A stretch of 64,000 nt of DNA from Pampus argenteus (Eukaryota > Chordata > Actinopteri > Scombriformes > Stromateidae). The translations under genes and the position numbers were made by a program. The stretch's first letter is position 1; each line of letters opens with the position of its first letter. Positions 1 through 9,641 of the stretch are shown here, one piece after another. The stretch spans positions 22,332,001-22,396,000 of the forward strand of contig CM072870.1 of assembly GCA_036937835.1 (NCBI GenBank), read 5' to 3'. The notes below the pieces were generated by a model that made no database searches, was not told the DNA's origin, and worked only from the letters and a program-made list of their open reading frames with translations.

Positions 1-573
1 AGTTTGTTCACCTTGGCTCAAGTCCATCAGACCCCCTGTGACGTCTGGACCGATGGATGCTATGCCAAACACCTTACAAAGCTCCATGGTGAAGGCTTGG
101 AAGGAGGAGCAGGCAGTGGTCTGGCGTTCCCACTCTGCTGTTCCCCACAGGCGGGCTCGACCTGTCAGGTGGTTGATGGCAAACGCCACTTTGGCCTCCT
201 CTGAAGCGAAGGTCTGGGGCTGCAGAGCAAAGAGGATGGAGCAGTTGGTGATGAAGGGGTTACAGCCTTCCGGATCTCCAGCGTATCGTTCTGGAGGTCC
301 CACCCGGGGCTCCGGCAGTAGACCCGAAGGAATGGGAACAGCAGCAGGCGGGGGTGGTGCTGGTGGAGCAGCAGCCGAAGCAGCTGCAGATTGGGTAAAG
401 GCTGCTGCCAGCTGCTGGACCTGGTTAGCTAGCATAGCTAACCCTTGTGTCTGGTTCCCCGTAGCCTGCTGGATGTCAGCTGTAATGGAGGCGAATCTTT
501 CCTCGTGTTGCTGAAGTGCGTCTTCGATCCTCTTGAGCCGGGACTGCGGCGAAGAAGGGTGCGCTGGGTCCAT
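1..573 (-). CDS. Retrotransposon gag protein, N-terminal 191 codons (cut by window edge)
   Basis: The frame starts at an ATG at 573-571 and stays open to position 1. The start is MDPAHPSSPQ, followed by a short predicted helical region, a Gln-rich and Ala/Pro-rich linker (about residues 45-85), and then a capsid-like block with PERYAGDPEGCNPF and AINHLTGRARLWG. These blocks are typical of gag from sushi-class Ty3/gypsy elements of fish and of the domesticated PEG10/RTL family. Such proteins form the particle in which element RNA is reverse transcribed. The CCHC zinc knuckle and protease would follow outside the window. No stop or frameshift is seen. A domesticated gene is less likely because an LTR lies directly upstream. 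Confidence 0.85.
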   Translation of the reverse strand, partial: MDPAHPSSPQSRLKRIEDALQQHEERFASITADIQQATGNQTQGLAMLANQVQQLAAAFTQSAAASAAAPPAPPPPAAVPIPSGLLPEPRVGPPERYAGDPEGCNPFITNCSILFALQPQTFASEEAKVAFAINHLTGRARLWGTAEWERQTTACSSFQAFTMELCKVFGIASIGPDVTGGLMDLSQGEQT

Positions 574-590
574 TTCTGGTCAGATTGTAC

Positions 591-1084
591 TGTAACGGGT
601 GTAATTAGAACCCAAATGCAGCACACGCAGGAATCAGTCTCTCTGGGCACAGGGAAAGTCTGGGGCCTTAGGCTGGGAACACCAGTCCAGCAAGCAGGTA
701 GGCAGGAGTTGAGGCAGACGTACCAGGAGCTAGCCACCAGTAGCTGGGCCGACACCAGCTGGCAGAATCCAGAGAGATCAGAAGCTCGTGGTCGAAGACA
801 GAAGGCAGGGTCGGTTACCGGGAGTACAGCAAACAGGTTGGTCCAAGGCAGGCAAAGTCGGCAGCGGGAGATCAATCCGAAGAAGAGTGCTGGAAAGTCT
901 TGCAGGAGCATGTAGAACAATCTGACAGAGAGTGAGTGAGCAGGGAGAGCTTAAATCCTAGCTTGATTGGTGATGGGAAGCAGGTGAGGGGAGTAGGTCT
1001 GATGAGGGGGGCGTGGCTGGCAGGTGAGTGGAGAGGGAATGGAAAATTACTTAGAGGTAGGTGAAAGGGGGGCAGACTGTGACA
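591..1084 (-). repeat. 5' long terminal repeat of the gypsy element
   Basis: The 494-bp segment has TG...CA ends on the minus strand (TGTCACAG at 1084, TTACA at 591). It contains a TTTAAG box (near 950) followed by CTCTGTCAGATTGTTC, a plausible promoter and transcript start, and a GCATTTGGGTTCTAA stretch just before its end, as in other fish gypsy LTRs. Only 17 nt separate it from the gag ATG, and no clear tRNA-type primer-binding site is present there. Self-primed or unusual priming has been described for Tf1/sushi relatives. Confidence 0.75.
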
Positions 1085-1791
1085 GCTGCCTGCCAGGATG
1101 GAGGAAGGTCACAAGCAGACAGTGGATCAACAGCCCCTACAGTAACAGTCTGACCTGTTTTCCACTATAGACCCACTGAGCCCCCAGGCCCGCTGTGTGC
1201 ATGCATGTGTGAACACTGTGCATGCACATACTGCACGTTGCATGTGAGCGCATTCGGAAGCGCGGTATAAGCGGGTTGTGTGTCAGTGTGTCAGTGTTTA
1301 GACCTGCTGATTTTAGATTCGTGTACACGTGCAGATACCTGGCTGACCAGCTCCATCCAGTTTGTTGCTGCATCCAGAGCCAAAAGTTAAAAGTGGAGGT
1401 GTTGCTGGGTGCAGAGGAGGGAGAGTGATAGATGTCTACACACACAGGGGGGTTACAGAGAGACAGATACAGCAGGTGTTTGTATCCCTACCTGCTATTT
1501 ATAGACCAAATGAGCCTCCAGAAATACGGGTCAGCACGTGAGGCTTTGGACCTCTGTGTGTTGTGGAGTGTTTCTGCAGAACAAACCCCTCAAAGTGCAT
1601 CAATATTCTTGGTTATTACACCTTTGATGACTTGTGCTATGAAGACATATTTTATATTTTTTACTATATTTTCATCATTATCTTCCCACAGGAGGAATAA
1701 TATCAGCAACATTATAGTGTGTTATAAAAATGTAATACATGTTTATTTAATGCTTATGAATGTTAAAACTGTGGTTCTTGTCATTTTTCAG
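1085..1791. other. pde4dip intron, no feature recognised
   Basis: Intronic sequence between the LTR and the first visible pde4dip exon. I see no coding exon, RNA gene or clear repeat apart from short TG/CA runs near 1195-1290. Confidence 0.5.
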
Positions 1792-1868
1792 AACATCGAG
1801 TTGAAGGTTGAAGTGGAGAGTTTGAAGAAGGAGCTTGAGGAGAAGCAGCAGTTTCTGGACAAAGCACT
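1792..1868 (+). CDS. pde4dip: pde4dip exon: start of the first coiled coil (NIELKVEVESLKKELEEKQ)
   Basis: The acceptor TTTTTCAG precedes AAC and the donor is GTGAGTAC after GCACT. The exon starts in phase 0 and ends with two bases of a codon (CT) completed by the next exon. The peptide nearly equals the human segment right after the CM1 motif, so the CM1 exon should lie just to the left of the window. It encodes heptad-rich coiled coil used in the long (CM1-containing) isoform. Confidence 0.92.
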
Positions 1869-3556
1869 GTGAGTACGACTTCTGCTCAAACTTAGAGAAA
1901 CTTAAAGTCCGGGAACCGTCATCACACGCGAGCCCGCTGGCCTGTAGACTCTCCGAGCTATCACAACACGCACTAAGCTCGGAGGAATGCTATGTATGGA
2001 CTCGTCAGGGGGGAAAAAAAAGCTTTTGAAGTGGATGAAGTGGCTCTGTGTTCTGGGCCGGAGGATGGAGGGAGTATGAGGAGGTGCAGGGAGGAGGACT
2101 GTTTGTTTTGAAGGGGGAGGGTGGGAGTAGTAGAGAGAGTAAAGGGCAGAGGTGCTTTGAGGTTTGAACTATTTAAGCTGCAGCACCTGTCTGCATGTGA
2201 GGCAGCTGTCCGCCCGTCAGTGTATCAGGTTCTCCGACTCCTCTCTTCTCCCAACACAACGATGCAAACTCAGGATTCTTCTTCTTCTTTTTAGCCTCTT
2301 TTAGCTTCTAGTTTTGGTTTTGCAGCACTTTAACTTTATAAACTACATGATAAAAACACTTCCTGTCCAGCAGAAATCAGACAAAGTTACACACATTTAG
2401 CAGATAATGACAACTTTATAAGATCTGTGCAGGTTTTCAGCTTTTTGTGGCGTGTGTGGTTCTTCTCCTCCACGATGGCCTAAATAATCGATTAATATTG
2501 CTTGTAAATCATTATGTCACTAGTTTATATCATCTAACATCAGTTTCCATCTGTGCTAGTTTGTGTTTTCTAGAAAATATTGTGCGTTTCAAATGAATGC
2601 TTCAAGAAATGTTGCAGTTATTTTTTTTTATAAAGGGATTTTCTGAAAGGTTTTGACATCAACACTTTCAAATCTTCTGTTGTTTCATGATCATATTAAA
2701 ACGTTGTCTGTGAACATGATGCTGAAATTCAAGACTTTGCAGCCAGCATGTCTCCTGGTTTATGATCATTATGGTTTATGATCATTATCCCAACGGATGG
2801 CAGTCAGAACAACAACAACCGTTCGCTCAGAGTTTTATAGAAAATAATCAAATCAATCAGTCAAATAAGCGCTTTGTCAAAATAATGAAACGCGGCAGAA
2901 TTTCCAGCCTTTGAGGAGAGTAGATGTGTTAATGTTGGGTGCAGTTCAGTCTCTCTCAGTCTCCTGCTGCTTCATAAATAAACTCCCAGGCCACAGTTTA
3001 TCATTAGAGCTATTATTAACGGAGCCTGGCTGATAGACGAGAGGAGGAAAAGCTGAGTGTGACCTCCTGAGTGGTGGAGCAGCGACAGACTGACTTCACC
3101 ATAACAATCTCCACCTCGTCGCTCACATGTTTCCCTCTGGAGACCGTGTTTTCTTTTTTGTCCCTCTTTTTGTTATGAACTCTGACGTTTGTTTGTTTGC
3201 AAGATATCGTAAAAGGCTGCAGATACACTGTGATTCAGTTAAGTGGAAAGTTAAGGCCGTTTTTTGCTTTGGATCTGAATCCAGCAGCATCGTATGTGTT
3301 TGTTTTATAGCGGAGGGGAAATTATTTTCTCCATCTTTCTGCATCTATTTCTACCAAAAAACATGTGATTCTTTTTCTACATATTCTAAAATTTTCCATC
3401 TACATAACAGGTGGCGCTACACTAGCACGCTTATTAGTCTTTACAGTGGTCATAAGTTACAACAAATCCTAAATATTTACAGATGCTCATGCACATCATG
3501 ATTGTGTATATTAATATTTTAAAAATGTTTTTCCTCCAAACGCTGCGACGCCATAG
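1869..3556 (+). other. pde4dip: pde4dip intron
   Basis: AT-rich intron of about 1.7 kb. It holds a small direct duplication (GGTTTATGATCATTAT near 2758-2790) and no recognisable exon or RNA gene. Confidence 0.6.
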
Positions 3557-3680
3557 GTCAACAGCAGAGTGCCTGTCCAATCAGAATGAAGCAGAGCTGC
3601 AGCGTCGCTTGGCGGAGCGACAGGAGGAGATCAGCCACATGCAGGAAATCCTGGAAACTAAAGTTCAGCTGCTCCAAGAG
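3557..3680 (+). CDS. pde4dip: pde4dip exon: coiled coil (NQNEAELQRRLAERQEE)
   Basis: The acceptor is CCATAG and the donor GTACAA. The first G completes a Leu codon from the preceding exon. The peptide contains SNQNEAELQRRLAERQEEI and ends ETKVQLLQE, matching the human NSQNEAELRRQFEERQQE region. It ends in phase 0. Confidence 0.93.
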
Positions 3681-3768
3681 GTACAAACACACACATTCAC
3701 TGACCTTTATAGGTTTGCACTAGTTTGATGTTTATCACAGATTCTCCTCCTGTCTGTGCTGCGTTCAG

Positions 3769-3929
3769 GAGGCCCTGCTGGCGCGAGGCGAGGCTGAGCA
3801 GATGGCCTTGCTGGCGGACTCTGAGGCCCAGCGCTGCCTGGCTCTGGAGAGAGAGATGGTGGAGAGGATGGAGGAGTGTGGAGGCGATGTGGGACGACTG
3901 GCCAAGCAGGCCCTGGCGGACAAAGACAG
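3769..3929 (+). CDS. pde4dip: pde4dip exon: coiled coil (EALLARGEAEQMALLAD)
   Basis: The acceptor GCGTTCAG and donor GTGACT enclose 161 bp that start in phase 0 and end AG, completed to Arg by the next exon. The peptide runs from EALLARGEAEQ to LAKQALADKDR. It corresponds to the human block ending EALAQRDKR and continues the same coiled coil. Confidence 0.9.
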
Positions 3930-4190
3930 GTGACTCCTCCATGTTTGCTGTTTGTGGCTGCTGTGCAACATTATTATTGAATGAAACAGTGAACACACTT
4001 TAAAATGTGTTGCACTACATTACAGACAGATAATTAAAAGGTTTTTTAAGTTTGTGATTAATTACTTCTCTTATTTTTCTATAATTATTAATTAAATATC
4101 TTTGTTTTTTTGGGGCTTTTAATGGGACAACATCAGTGACAGACATGCGTTACCTTTAACTACTTTAACCTGAACTCTCGTCTGTCTCAG

Positions 4191-4305
4191 GCTGATCGAG
4201 GAGCTGACGCAGCAGAAACATTCACTGGGTCTGCAGGTCAAAGAGCTCAAGGTCAAAGTTCAAAACTTTTCCTCTCCTGTCAAGAAGCAAGAACAAGGAG
4301 TTGAG
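4191..4305 (+). CDS. pde4dip: pde4dip exon: LIEELTQQKHSLG coiled coil
   Basis: The acceptor is TGTCTCAG and the donor GTAACACAC, which runs straight into a long CA microsatellite. The peptide RLIEELTQQKHSLGLQVKEL aligns with human RIEELNQSLAAQERLVEQL. It ends in phase 0, so it can splice to the exon at 11032 shared with the alternative isoform. Confidence 0.9.

Positions 4306-4308
<3 letters not shown>

Positions 4309-4392
<84 letters not shown>
4309..4392. repeat. (CA)n microsatellite
   Basis: About 42 uninterrupted CA units begin inside the 5' splice site of the intron after the exon at 4191-4305 (GTAACACACA...). It is probably highly polymorphic and sits where U1 snRNA pairs. Confidence 0.98.
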
Positions 4393-4394
<2 letters not shown>

Positions 4395-4439
4395 CGAAGA
4401 ACCAATCAGAAATACCCGCTTGAACCTTTATTCTCATTA

Positions 4440-4740
4440 AAATTCAAACAATTATTTTTTATTATCCATTAATCTGCAGATTATTTTCTCAATTCATCAA
4501 TTAATTGTTTCTGATTTTTGTCTCTAAAATGTCAAACAAGTTAAACTGTTTTAACTTCTCACGGTAGTCACATCAACAATAAGATAATCAGTTTACAGTC
4601 ACGTATGACACAGAAAACATGTGAGAAGCTGCCAGTTGGTATTTATTATTATTATTATTATCAAAAGGCTAAAACGATCATTCAGTTATTAAAGTAACTG
4701 CTGATTCATTTTCTGTCATCTAATCGTTGCAGCTCTGATT
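4440..4740 (+). repeat. Dispersed repeat, AATCGATTAATCG family
   Basis: A diverged copy with the family's layout: CCATTAATCTGCAGATTATT, a middle AAAATGTCAAAC block, and an end with CTGATTCATTTTCTGTCATC followed by TAATCGTTGCAGCTCT. I know this family as abundant in teleost introns but cannot give it a database name. Confidence 0.65.
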
Positions 4741-6247
4741 TTATTTATGAAGCCCGACATCACAAATCTTCCCCAAACTTTCCAAAACCAGGACTACAAA
4801 GTGCTTTATGAGGTGTGCAGTTTATAAAAAAACAACATATAGCGTCTGTAAATAAGTCTCAAACGTAGACGATGAGAAATGCTGTGTCTCAGGATCTGAT
4901 CCATGAAGTGATTTAAGAGACGTCTGGAGCTTTTATTTTATAAACTGGCCGGTTGGAGTAAAACTGAAGACCTTTTATATTAAATCTAACGTTTCTCCTT
5001 CTGTCTGTAAATGTTCTGGCTCGAACCCGAGTCCGGACACCAGGATTAGATATCAAACTGTTTTTATATCCACATGTGGGTCGGTGGAACTTCGTCATTT
5101 GAGCTTCGTTAGCTTGAAGAAGAGTCTGTGTATGATGTGGTTCTGGTTATTTCTCTCAGTCATCAGTTTGGATCAATGACGGTTCAGTTTTGGTTTTAAT
5201 AATAAATGTTGTATTTGCTACCTGATACAGCAGCTGCTAATTAAAAAAAAACATATTTCAGTTTCACACTCATCTTGTTGCCATTTTTTTTTGTTTTTAA
5301 TTACATCCAGTCAACAAAACGTTTACAGACCGCTTCTGATTCTGCTTCTGCTCGTTTCTATCGTTGCATCTTCCTCTCAGGTCATAGAGATGCAGCGCCA
5401 CCTAGTGGTGCTCTAACTACACTTAAAGCTTAAAGCTGCTCGAACTTTTTACTTTGAATCCACTTTGAAACATTTCAGACGCATTTGTGATGAAACGTTT
5501 TCATCTTTGAATGCAGGAGTTAAGTATTTGAGCAGTTTGGTACATTTTCCTTTACTTCGGTCATTTCTTACTATATGTGCTACAAGACAAAAAAACTTTT
5601 GTTTCCATCTTCTCTGTATGAAAGGAGTCTGTCTCTGTTTGTGTTGCTCTGGTTCATCAGCAGAGAATCAGAGTCACTGCAGCCTGTCCAGGACAGTCCT
5701 GCTAATTCAGCCTCACTTTCCCCACTGACACCACGTCTAATTATACTCGCTGTCTGCTGGCTGCAGAAGGAATCAGTTGTTTACTGGCTCACCAGCAAGA
5801 AGGAAATCAGTGGAGACACCTCTTCTGTCTGCGTGGACATTAATTCTACCGCCGTCACATTCTGGTATTTCTGCCACTTTGAGAAAAATAAACAGCGGGC
5901 GCAGTCTGTCAGCAGTGTTTGGCGTTTATCTCTGATTAGGATTAATTGATTTTTGATTGCGTGCCTCAGTGTTTGATCAGTGTTTTGGTGTCGTGTCTCC
6001 AGAGTCTTGTAGGGTGACAAATGTGGACACGGTCAGGGCCTGAAAAACAAATGACATGTGAGAACAGTTAAATCAACAACACATCCAGCTGGCTGCGATA
6101 ATGAAAGACGGATGAAGACTCGTGTATCAGTGAGTCTGTGAGAAAAAGTCCTGAAAGGGTTCAAAATGAGTCAGAGTGTTTAAAGTCACAGTCGGGCTGC
6201 TCGAGTATATTCAATGACTCTAAATACAGAGAAATAAAGGCGCGCTC

Positions 6248-6525
6248 CCCTTCCTCCTCCTCATCTTCCTCATCTTCCTCCTTTCTCCTCCTCCTTCCTC
6301 CTTCTTCTTTCTCCTCCTCCTTCCTCCTTCCTCCCTCCTCCCTCCTCCTCCTCCTCCCTCCTCCTCCTCCTCCTCCCTTCTCCTCCTCCCTCCTCCTCCT
6401 TCCTCCTCCTTCCTCCTCCTCCCTCCTCCTCCTCCCTCCTCCTCCTCCTTCTCCTCCCTCCTCCCTCCCCCTCCTCCCTTCTCCTCCCTCCTCCTCCTCC
6501 TCCCTCCTCCTCCCTCCTCCTCATG
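6248..6525. repeat. (TCC)n/(TTCC)n polypyrimidine tract
   Basis: About 280 bp of nearly pure pyrimidine on the plus strand (purines only in a few CAT interruptions near the start), built of TCC, TTCC and CTT units. It can be read as long Ser/Pro or Glu/Gly/Arg frames but these are low complexity and not genes. Mirror-symmetric pieces could form triplex DNA. Confidence 0.95.
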
Positions 6526-6817
6526 AACTCATTCCACGCTGATAATTTAGAGAATCTAATGAAGCTGATGGAAACACACATCCTGTTTTTTTCACTTCAA
6601 ACTGACACAAAAAGACTTTTTTAAAATGGAAAGTGTAAATTTGAATTACACAACTTGTCTCTCAATGTTTTGACATTAATGAGCTCGAGTGTTTTTTATT
6701 TATTAATTATTTGTGTCATTTTGGCTCCTTTAGGCTAAAGTTTAATTAAACAAACAACATATACAGAAGGCAGGACGGACCAACAAATATCCATTAAAAA
6801 ATATAATGTAATATTAT

Positions 6818-6990
6818 TATCTTCACTATCTGTTCATCTGTTGATTGATTTGCTGAATCGATTAATTGTTTGGTCCATAAAACATTGAAAGCATAAAAAA
6901 ACTAAAGATATAAAATCAAAGAAAAGCTGCAGAATCTCATATCGGAGGAGACGTGACCATCAGATTTCAATCATTTGTCCAAAATGCCTG
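6818..6990 (+). repeat. Dispersed repeat, AATCGATTAATCG family
   Basis: Contains TCTGTTGATTGATTTGCTGA and ATCGATTAATTGTTTGGTCC, then ATAAAACATTGAAA, the conserved left half of the same family seen at 4440 and elsewhere. Confidence 0.65.
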
Positions 6991-7599
6991 AAAACATAAA
7001 AATTATTTATTTTGTTTTTTAAAAAGTGATAAAAAGTGATTTTCTCGTATTTTCCACCTTTTCAGCACATTTTGTGAAAAATCACAGATTAGTCCTTTAA
7101 AGCTTTTTTTTGTTCATAATTAATTAAGTGGAAAGAAAAATAAAAGAGTCACGTGTGAGTGTTTATTATAAAGAGACAGTCAGAGCATTGAAGGGCTCAG
7201 AGATCCTCCTGCTTCCTGTCAACGGTTCCGTCCAGGAAGCAGCAGGAGGTCTCACTCCTACACTGATATCACGGACCGAAAACGAAAAAAAGTCTTCTTC
7301 ATTCTCAAGGCTATGGAAGCATTATTATTATTATATATATATTATTATTATATTATTACTACTATAGTTTATTCAAGTAACATTTTAAATCACATATTTA
7401 AATATCCGGTACGAATCTTTAAATAATTTATTTACAAAAAAAATAAAAAATAAATAAAGGTTGAAATATGTTTAAATATGACATAAGTCTACATTATATG
7501 TGGAAGTTGCCTTGTAATATAATTCAGTCTTTTTTAATGGGAGGATCAAGATTCACGTACCTGCAGAGTTACAGCATCGTCTTGAATAAACGATCTTTG

Positions 7600-8000
7600 C
7601 TTTGTGTCAACGTTGCGTCGCTGTCTCGTTTGGAAAGCCGCTCCCTGCATCCTCAGCCGGGGACAAAGCTGCACGGAGAGCCGCGGAGACACCGGCGGAT
7701 GTTTCCACAAACCGAAGCCGCTGATTTAGGAGGATTTGTTGTTGTTGTTTTCCGTGTTCGTGTCCGGTTGTAACGGAGTCATCTGCTGCAGGAAGGAGGA
7801 GGAGGTGGAGGTGGAGGAGGTGGAGGAGATGCTGTCATCCAAAGAGACGTCACTGATTTAAAAACATGAAAAGACGTGAGATGAGGCTCGTTTCTACACC
7901 GGATCCATTCATACAACATGTCTGCGCTTCATCACCGAGGAAGTGAAACCGCATGACAGTGGGCTTCAATCACGTCCGCTGTGCGGGGAAATCTGCGGGT
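7600..8000 (+). promoter_or_regulatory. Candidate alternative promoter for the MKESC isoform
   Basis: Against an AT-rich background, about 7610-7780 is locally rich in CpG (GCGTCGCTGTCTCG, GAGCCGCGGAGACACCGGCG) and lies a few hundred bases before the alternative first coding exon. A promoter or untranslated first exon here would explain an isoform starting at 8406. No clear TATA box or transcript start can be assigned. This is inference from base composition and position. Confidence 0.35.
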
Positions 8001-8387
8001 CACGTTGTCATGTGTGCGTGATTTGAGGAATGAAGAGACGCTCGTGCTGCTTCCTCATCTGATCTCCATCTTGTTTTTATTCCTGATCGAAGTGTCACGT
8101 GATCAATAATTCAGTTCAGTTTGATTAAAGCTTAAAATGGATTCAGTCAGTTGACAAAACAGATTTCACCACGAGGTTGTGAATTTTACGTTTTTGTTGT
8201 TGTTTTTGTTGACACTGAGACACCAGGTACGAAGAGTGACAAAACTTTAAATTCTATCAAAACTTTTGTTTTGAGCTTGTTGGACCACACCTGTACACCT
8301 GTGTGAACAGGTGTGATTCCACCTCCAACCCAGAGAGCAGCTCTTTAACCTCTTTTTTAAATTGAATATTCTCTGAGAGCTGTTGTG

Positions 8388-9641
8388 ATGCTGGACGTTG
8401 TAAAGATGAAGGAGTCGTGCAGGATTTGTGCCCGTGAGCTCTGTGGCAACCAGCGGCGATGGATCTTCCACCCGGCGGCCAAACTCAACCTGCAGGTGTT
8501 GCTGTCTCACGCTCTTGGCCGTGAGTTGACCCGAGACGGCCGCGGCGAGTTCGCCTGCTCCAAATGCACCTTCATGCTGGACCGCATGTACCGCTTTGAC
8601 ACGGTGATCGCCCGTGTGGAGGCTCTGTCCCTGGAGCGCCTCCACAAGCTGCTGCAGGAGAAACACCGGCTGCGGCAGTGCATCGGAGGCCTGTACAGAA
8701 AAAACAACGCAGAGGATGGAGGTGTTGCTCCAGCTGTTGGGGTGGAGGCTGAAGACTCTCCTGTGGTGGATCTGTCAGACCTCCAGGAAGTGAGATACTC
8801 AGATATGGTCCAGGATGATTTGACGTACTCGGTGTATGAATCATGGGCTGATAAGGAGGATCGCAACCTGGACCACCAACACCACCTCCATCATTGCACC
8901 GGAGCAGACTCCCTCCCTGGCCAGAAGCCCAGACGGTGCAGGGGCTGTGCGGCGCTCCGTGTTGCAGACTCAGATTACGAGGCGGTGTGTAAGGTGCCTC
9001 GAAAGGTTGGACGCAGGAGCACATCCTGCGGCCCGTCTACGCGCTACTCAGCCGGAGCTCCGGGGGCCGAGGACCCCACCAGAGCCTCTGGTGGGTCCGA
9101 GGCTACATCTGTCCCCTTTGAGACTCCTTCAGCTGAACTGGAGACTGATAAAACCACTTGCGACAGGACGAGTCTGAGCTCGGCGTCGTCTGTGGAATCT
9201 CTCGACACCGCCGTGGATGTGAGCTGCCCTCCTACGAACCACAAAGAGAAGGAGGAAGCTGAGCCACAGAAAGATCCAGAGGAGGCACCAGTGAGAAGGG
9301 ACGTTCCATGGGACAAAGCCCCAAGTGAGAGCTCCTTTTCTGGGCTTGAAATGATGCTGAGCCTCCTGAGGGGCTGGGAGTACCGACCAGTGAAGCCTCG
9401 CAGGGGCAGCAAGCTCCCAGTTCTGGTCAAAGCAAACCTGGAGCAGAGCCTGTCGCTGCCCCTGCCCATCCCACTGAGGGCGCCCTGTGGAGGGGCAGCG
9501 GACTGTGAGCTGTACCCCCACCAGCCTGTGCCGGAGGTCGTGACCCCGTGTCCCCAGCTGGAGCTGCAGGCGGAGCTGGAAGAGATGGAGGAGCAGTGGT
9601 TGGATGATTACGTTCAGTGCGGGCCGTTCCGCTTTCAGCAG
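8388..9641 (+). CDS. pde4dip: pde4dip alternative first coding exon (MKESC / EB1-binding-type isoform)
   Basis: This single 1.2-kb exon encodes about 412 residues from ATG 8406 (MKESCRICARELCGNQRRW); a further in-frame ATG at 8388 would add MLDVVK. The 8406 start matches human and has A at -3. The start region has C5-x2-C8 and C51-x2-C54, spaced like a ZAD-type zinc-binding domain. Further on are a CRGC motif (C178, C181) in a strongly conserved block, an acidic/Ser-rich middle, and R-G-SKLP at residues 335-338, an SxIP-like EB-binding motif. Splicing at CAG|GTAGAT joins it in phase 0 to the exon at 11032. By family knowledge the human counterpart (EB-MMG/SMYLE type) lacks CM1 and links EB1, AKAP9 and CDK5RAP2. 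If the intron is retained, the frame stops after VDR at 9653. Confidence 0.92.

Larger units (their letters stand above)
1..1084 (-). mobile_element. Ty3/gypsy (sushi-like) LTR retrotransposon, 5' part
   Basis: Read on the minus strand, the element begins with an LTR (TGTCACAGTC at 1084), then a 17-nt leader, then an open gag frame that leaves the window at position 1. The remaining gag, pol and the 3' LTR would lie to the left. It lies antisense to pde4dip, probably in an intron, because the first exon seen here (1792) starts well after the gene's N-terminus. The uninterrupted gag suggests a fairly recent insertion. The family call rests on the LTR ends and gag sequence style; target-site duplications cannot be checked because the other end is missing. 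Confidence 0.85.
4306..8387 (+). other. pde4dip: pde4dip intron up to the MKESC alternative first exon
   Basis: About 4 kb holding the CA microsatellite, two copies of the AATCGATTAATCG-type dispersed repeat (near 4440-4740 and 6818-6990), a 280-bp pyrimidine tract (6248-6525), a short TTA/TA repeat (7320-7360) and a CpG-richer block near 7610-7780. No exon of the long isoform is recognised here. Confidence 0.6.

Noticed and set aside
38..514. Plus-strand 158-codon frame over the gag region
   Set aside because: It is the antisense of the gag frame, whose sequence clearly matches retrotransposon gag on the minus strand.
445..920. Overlapping frames of about 160 codons in the LTR on both strands
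   Set aside because: They lie in the LTR and leader, are not similar to any protein I know, and cross the element's LTR/gag boundary.
4222..4437. Frames rich in Val-Cys or His-Thr across CA/TG repeats (also 44283, 53685, 62806 and others)
   Set aside because: Pure translation of dinucleotide repeats.
6138..6581. Long Ser/Pro/Leu-rich frame on plus and Glu/Gly/Arg-rich frame on minus
   Set aside because: Both are translations of the pyrimidine/purine simple repeat at 6248-6525, with no start context, homology or splice structure.
8507..9521. Several frames of 110-150 codons antisense to the MKESC exon
   Set aside because: They are shadows of the GC-rich, conserved plus-strand exon and show no conserved protein features.
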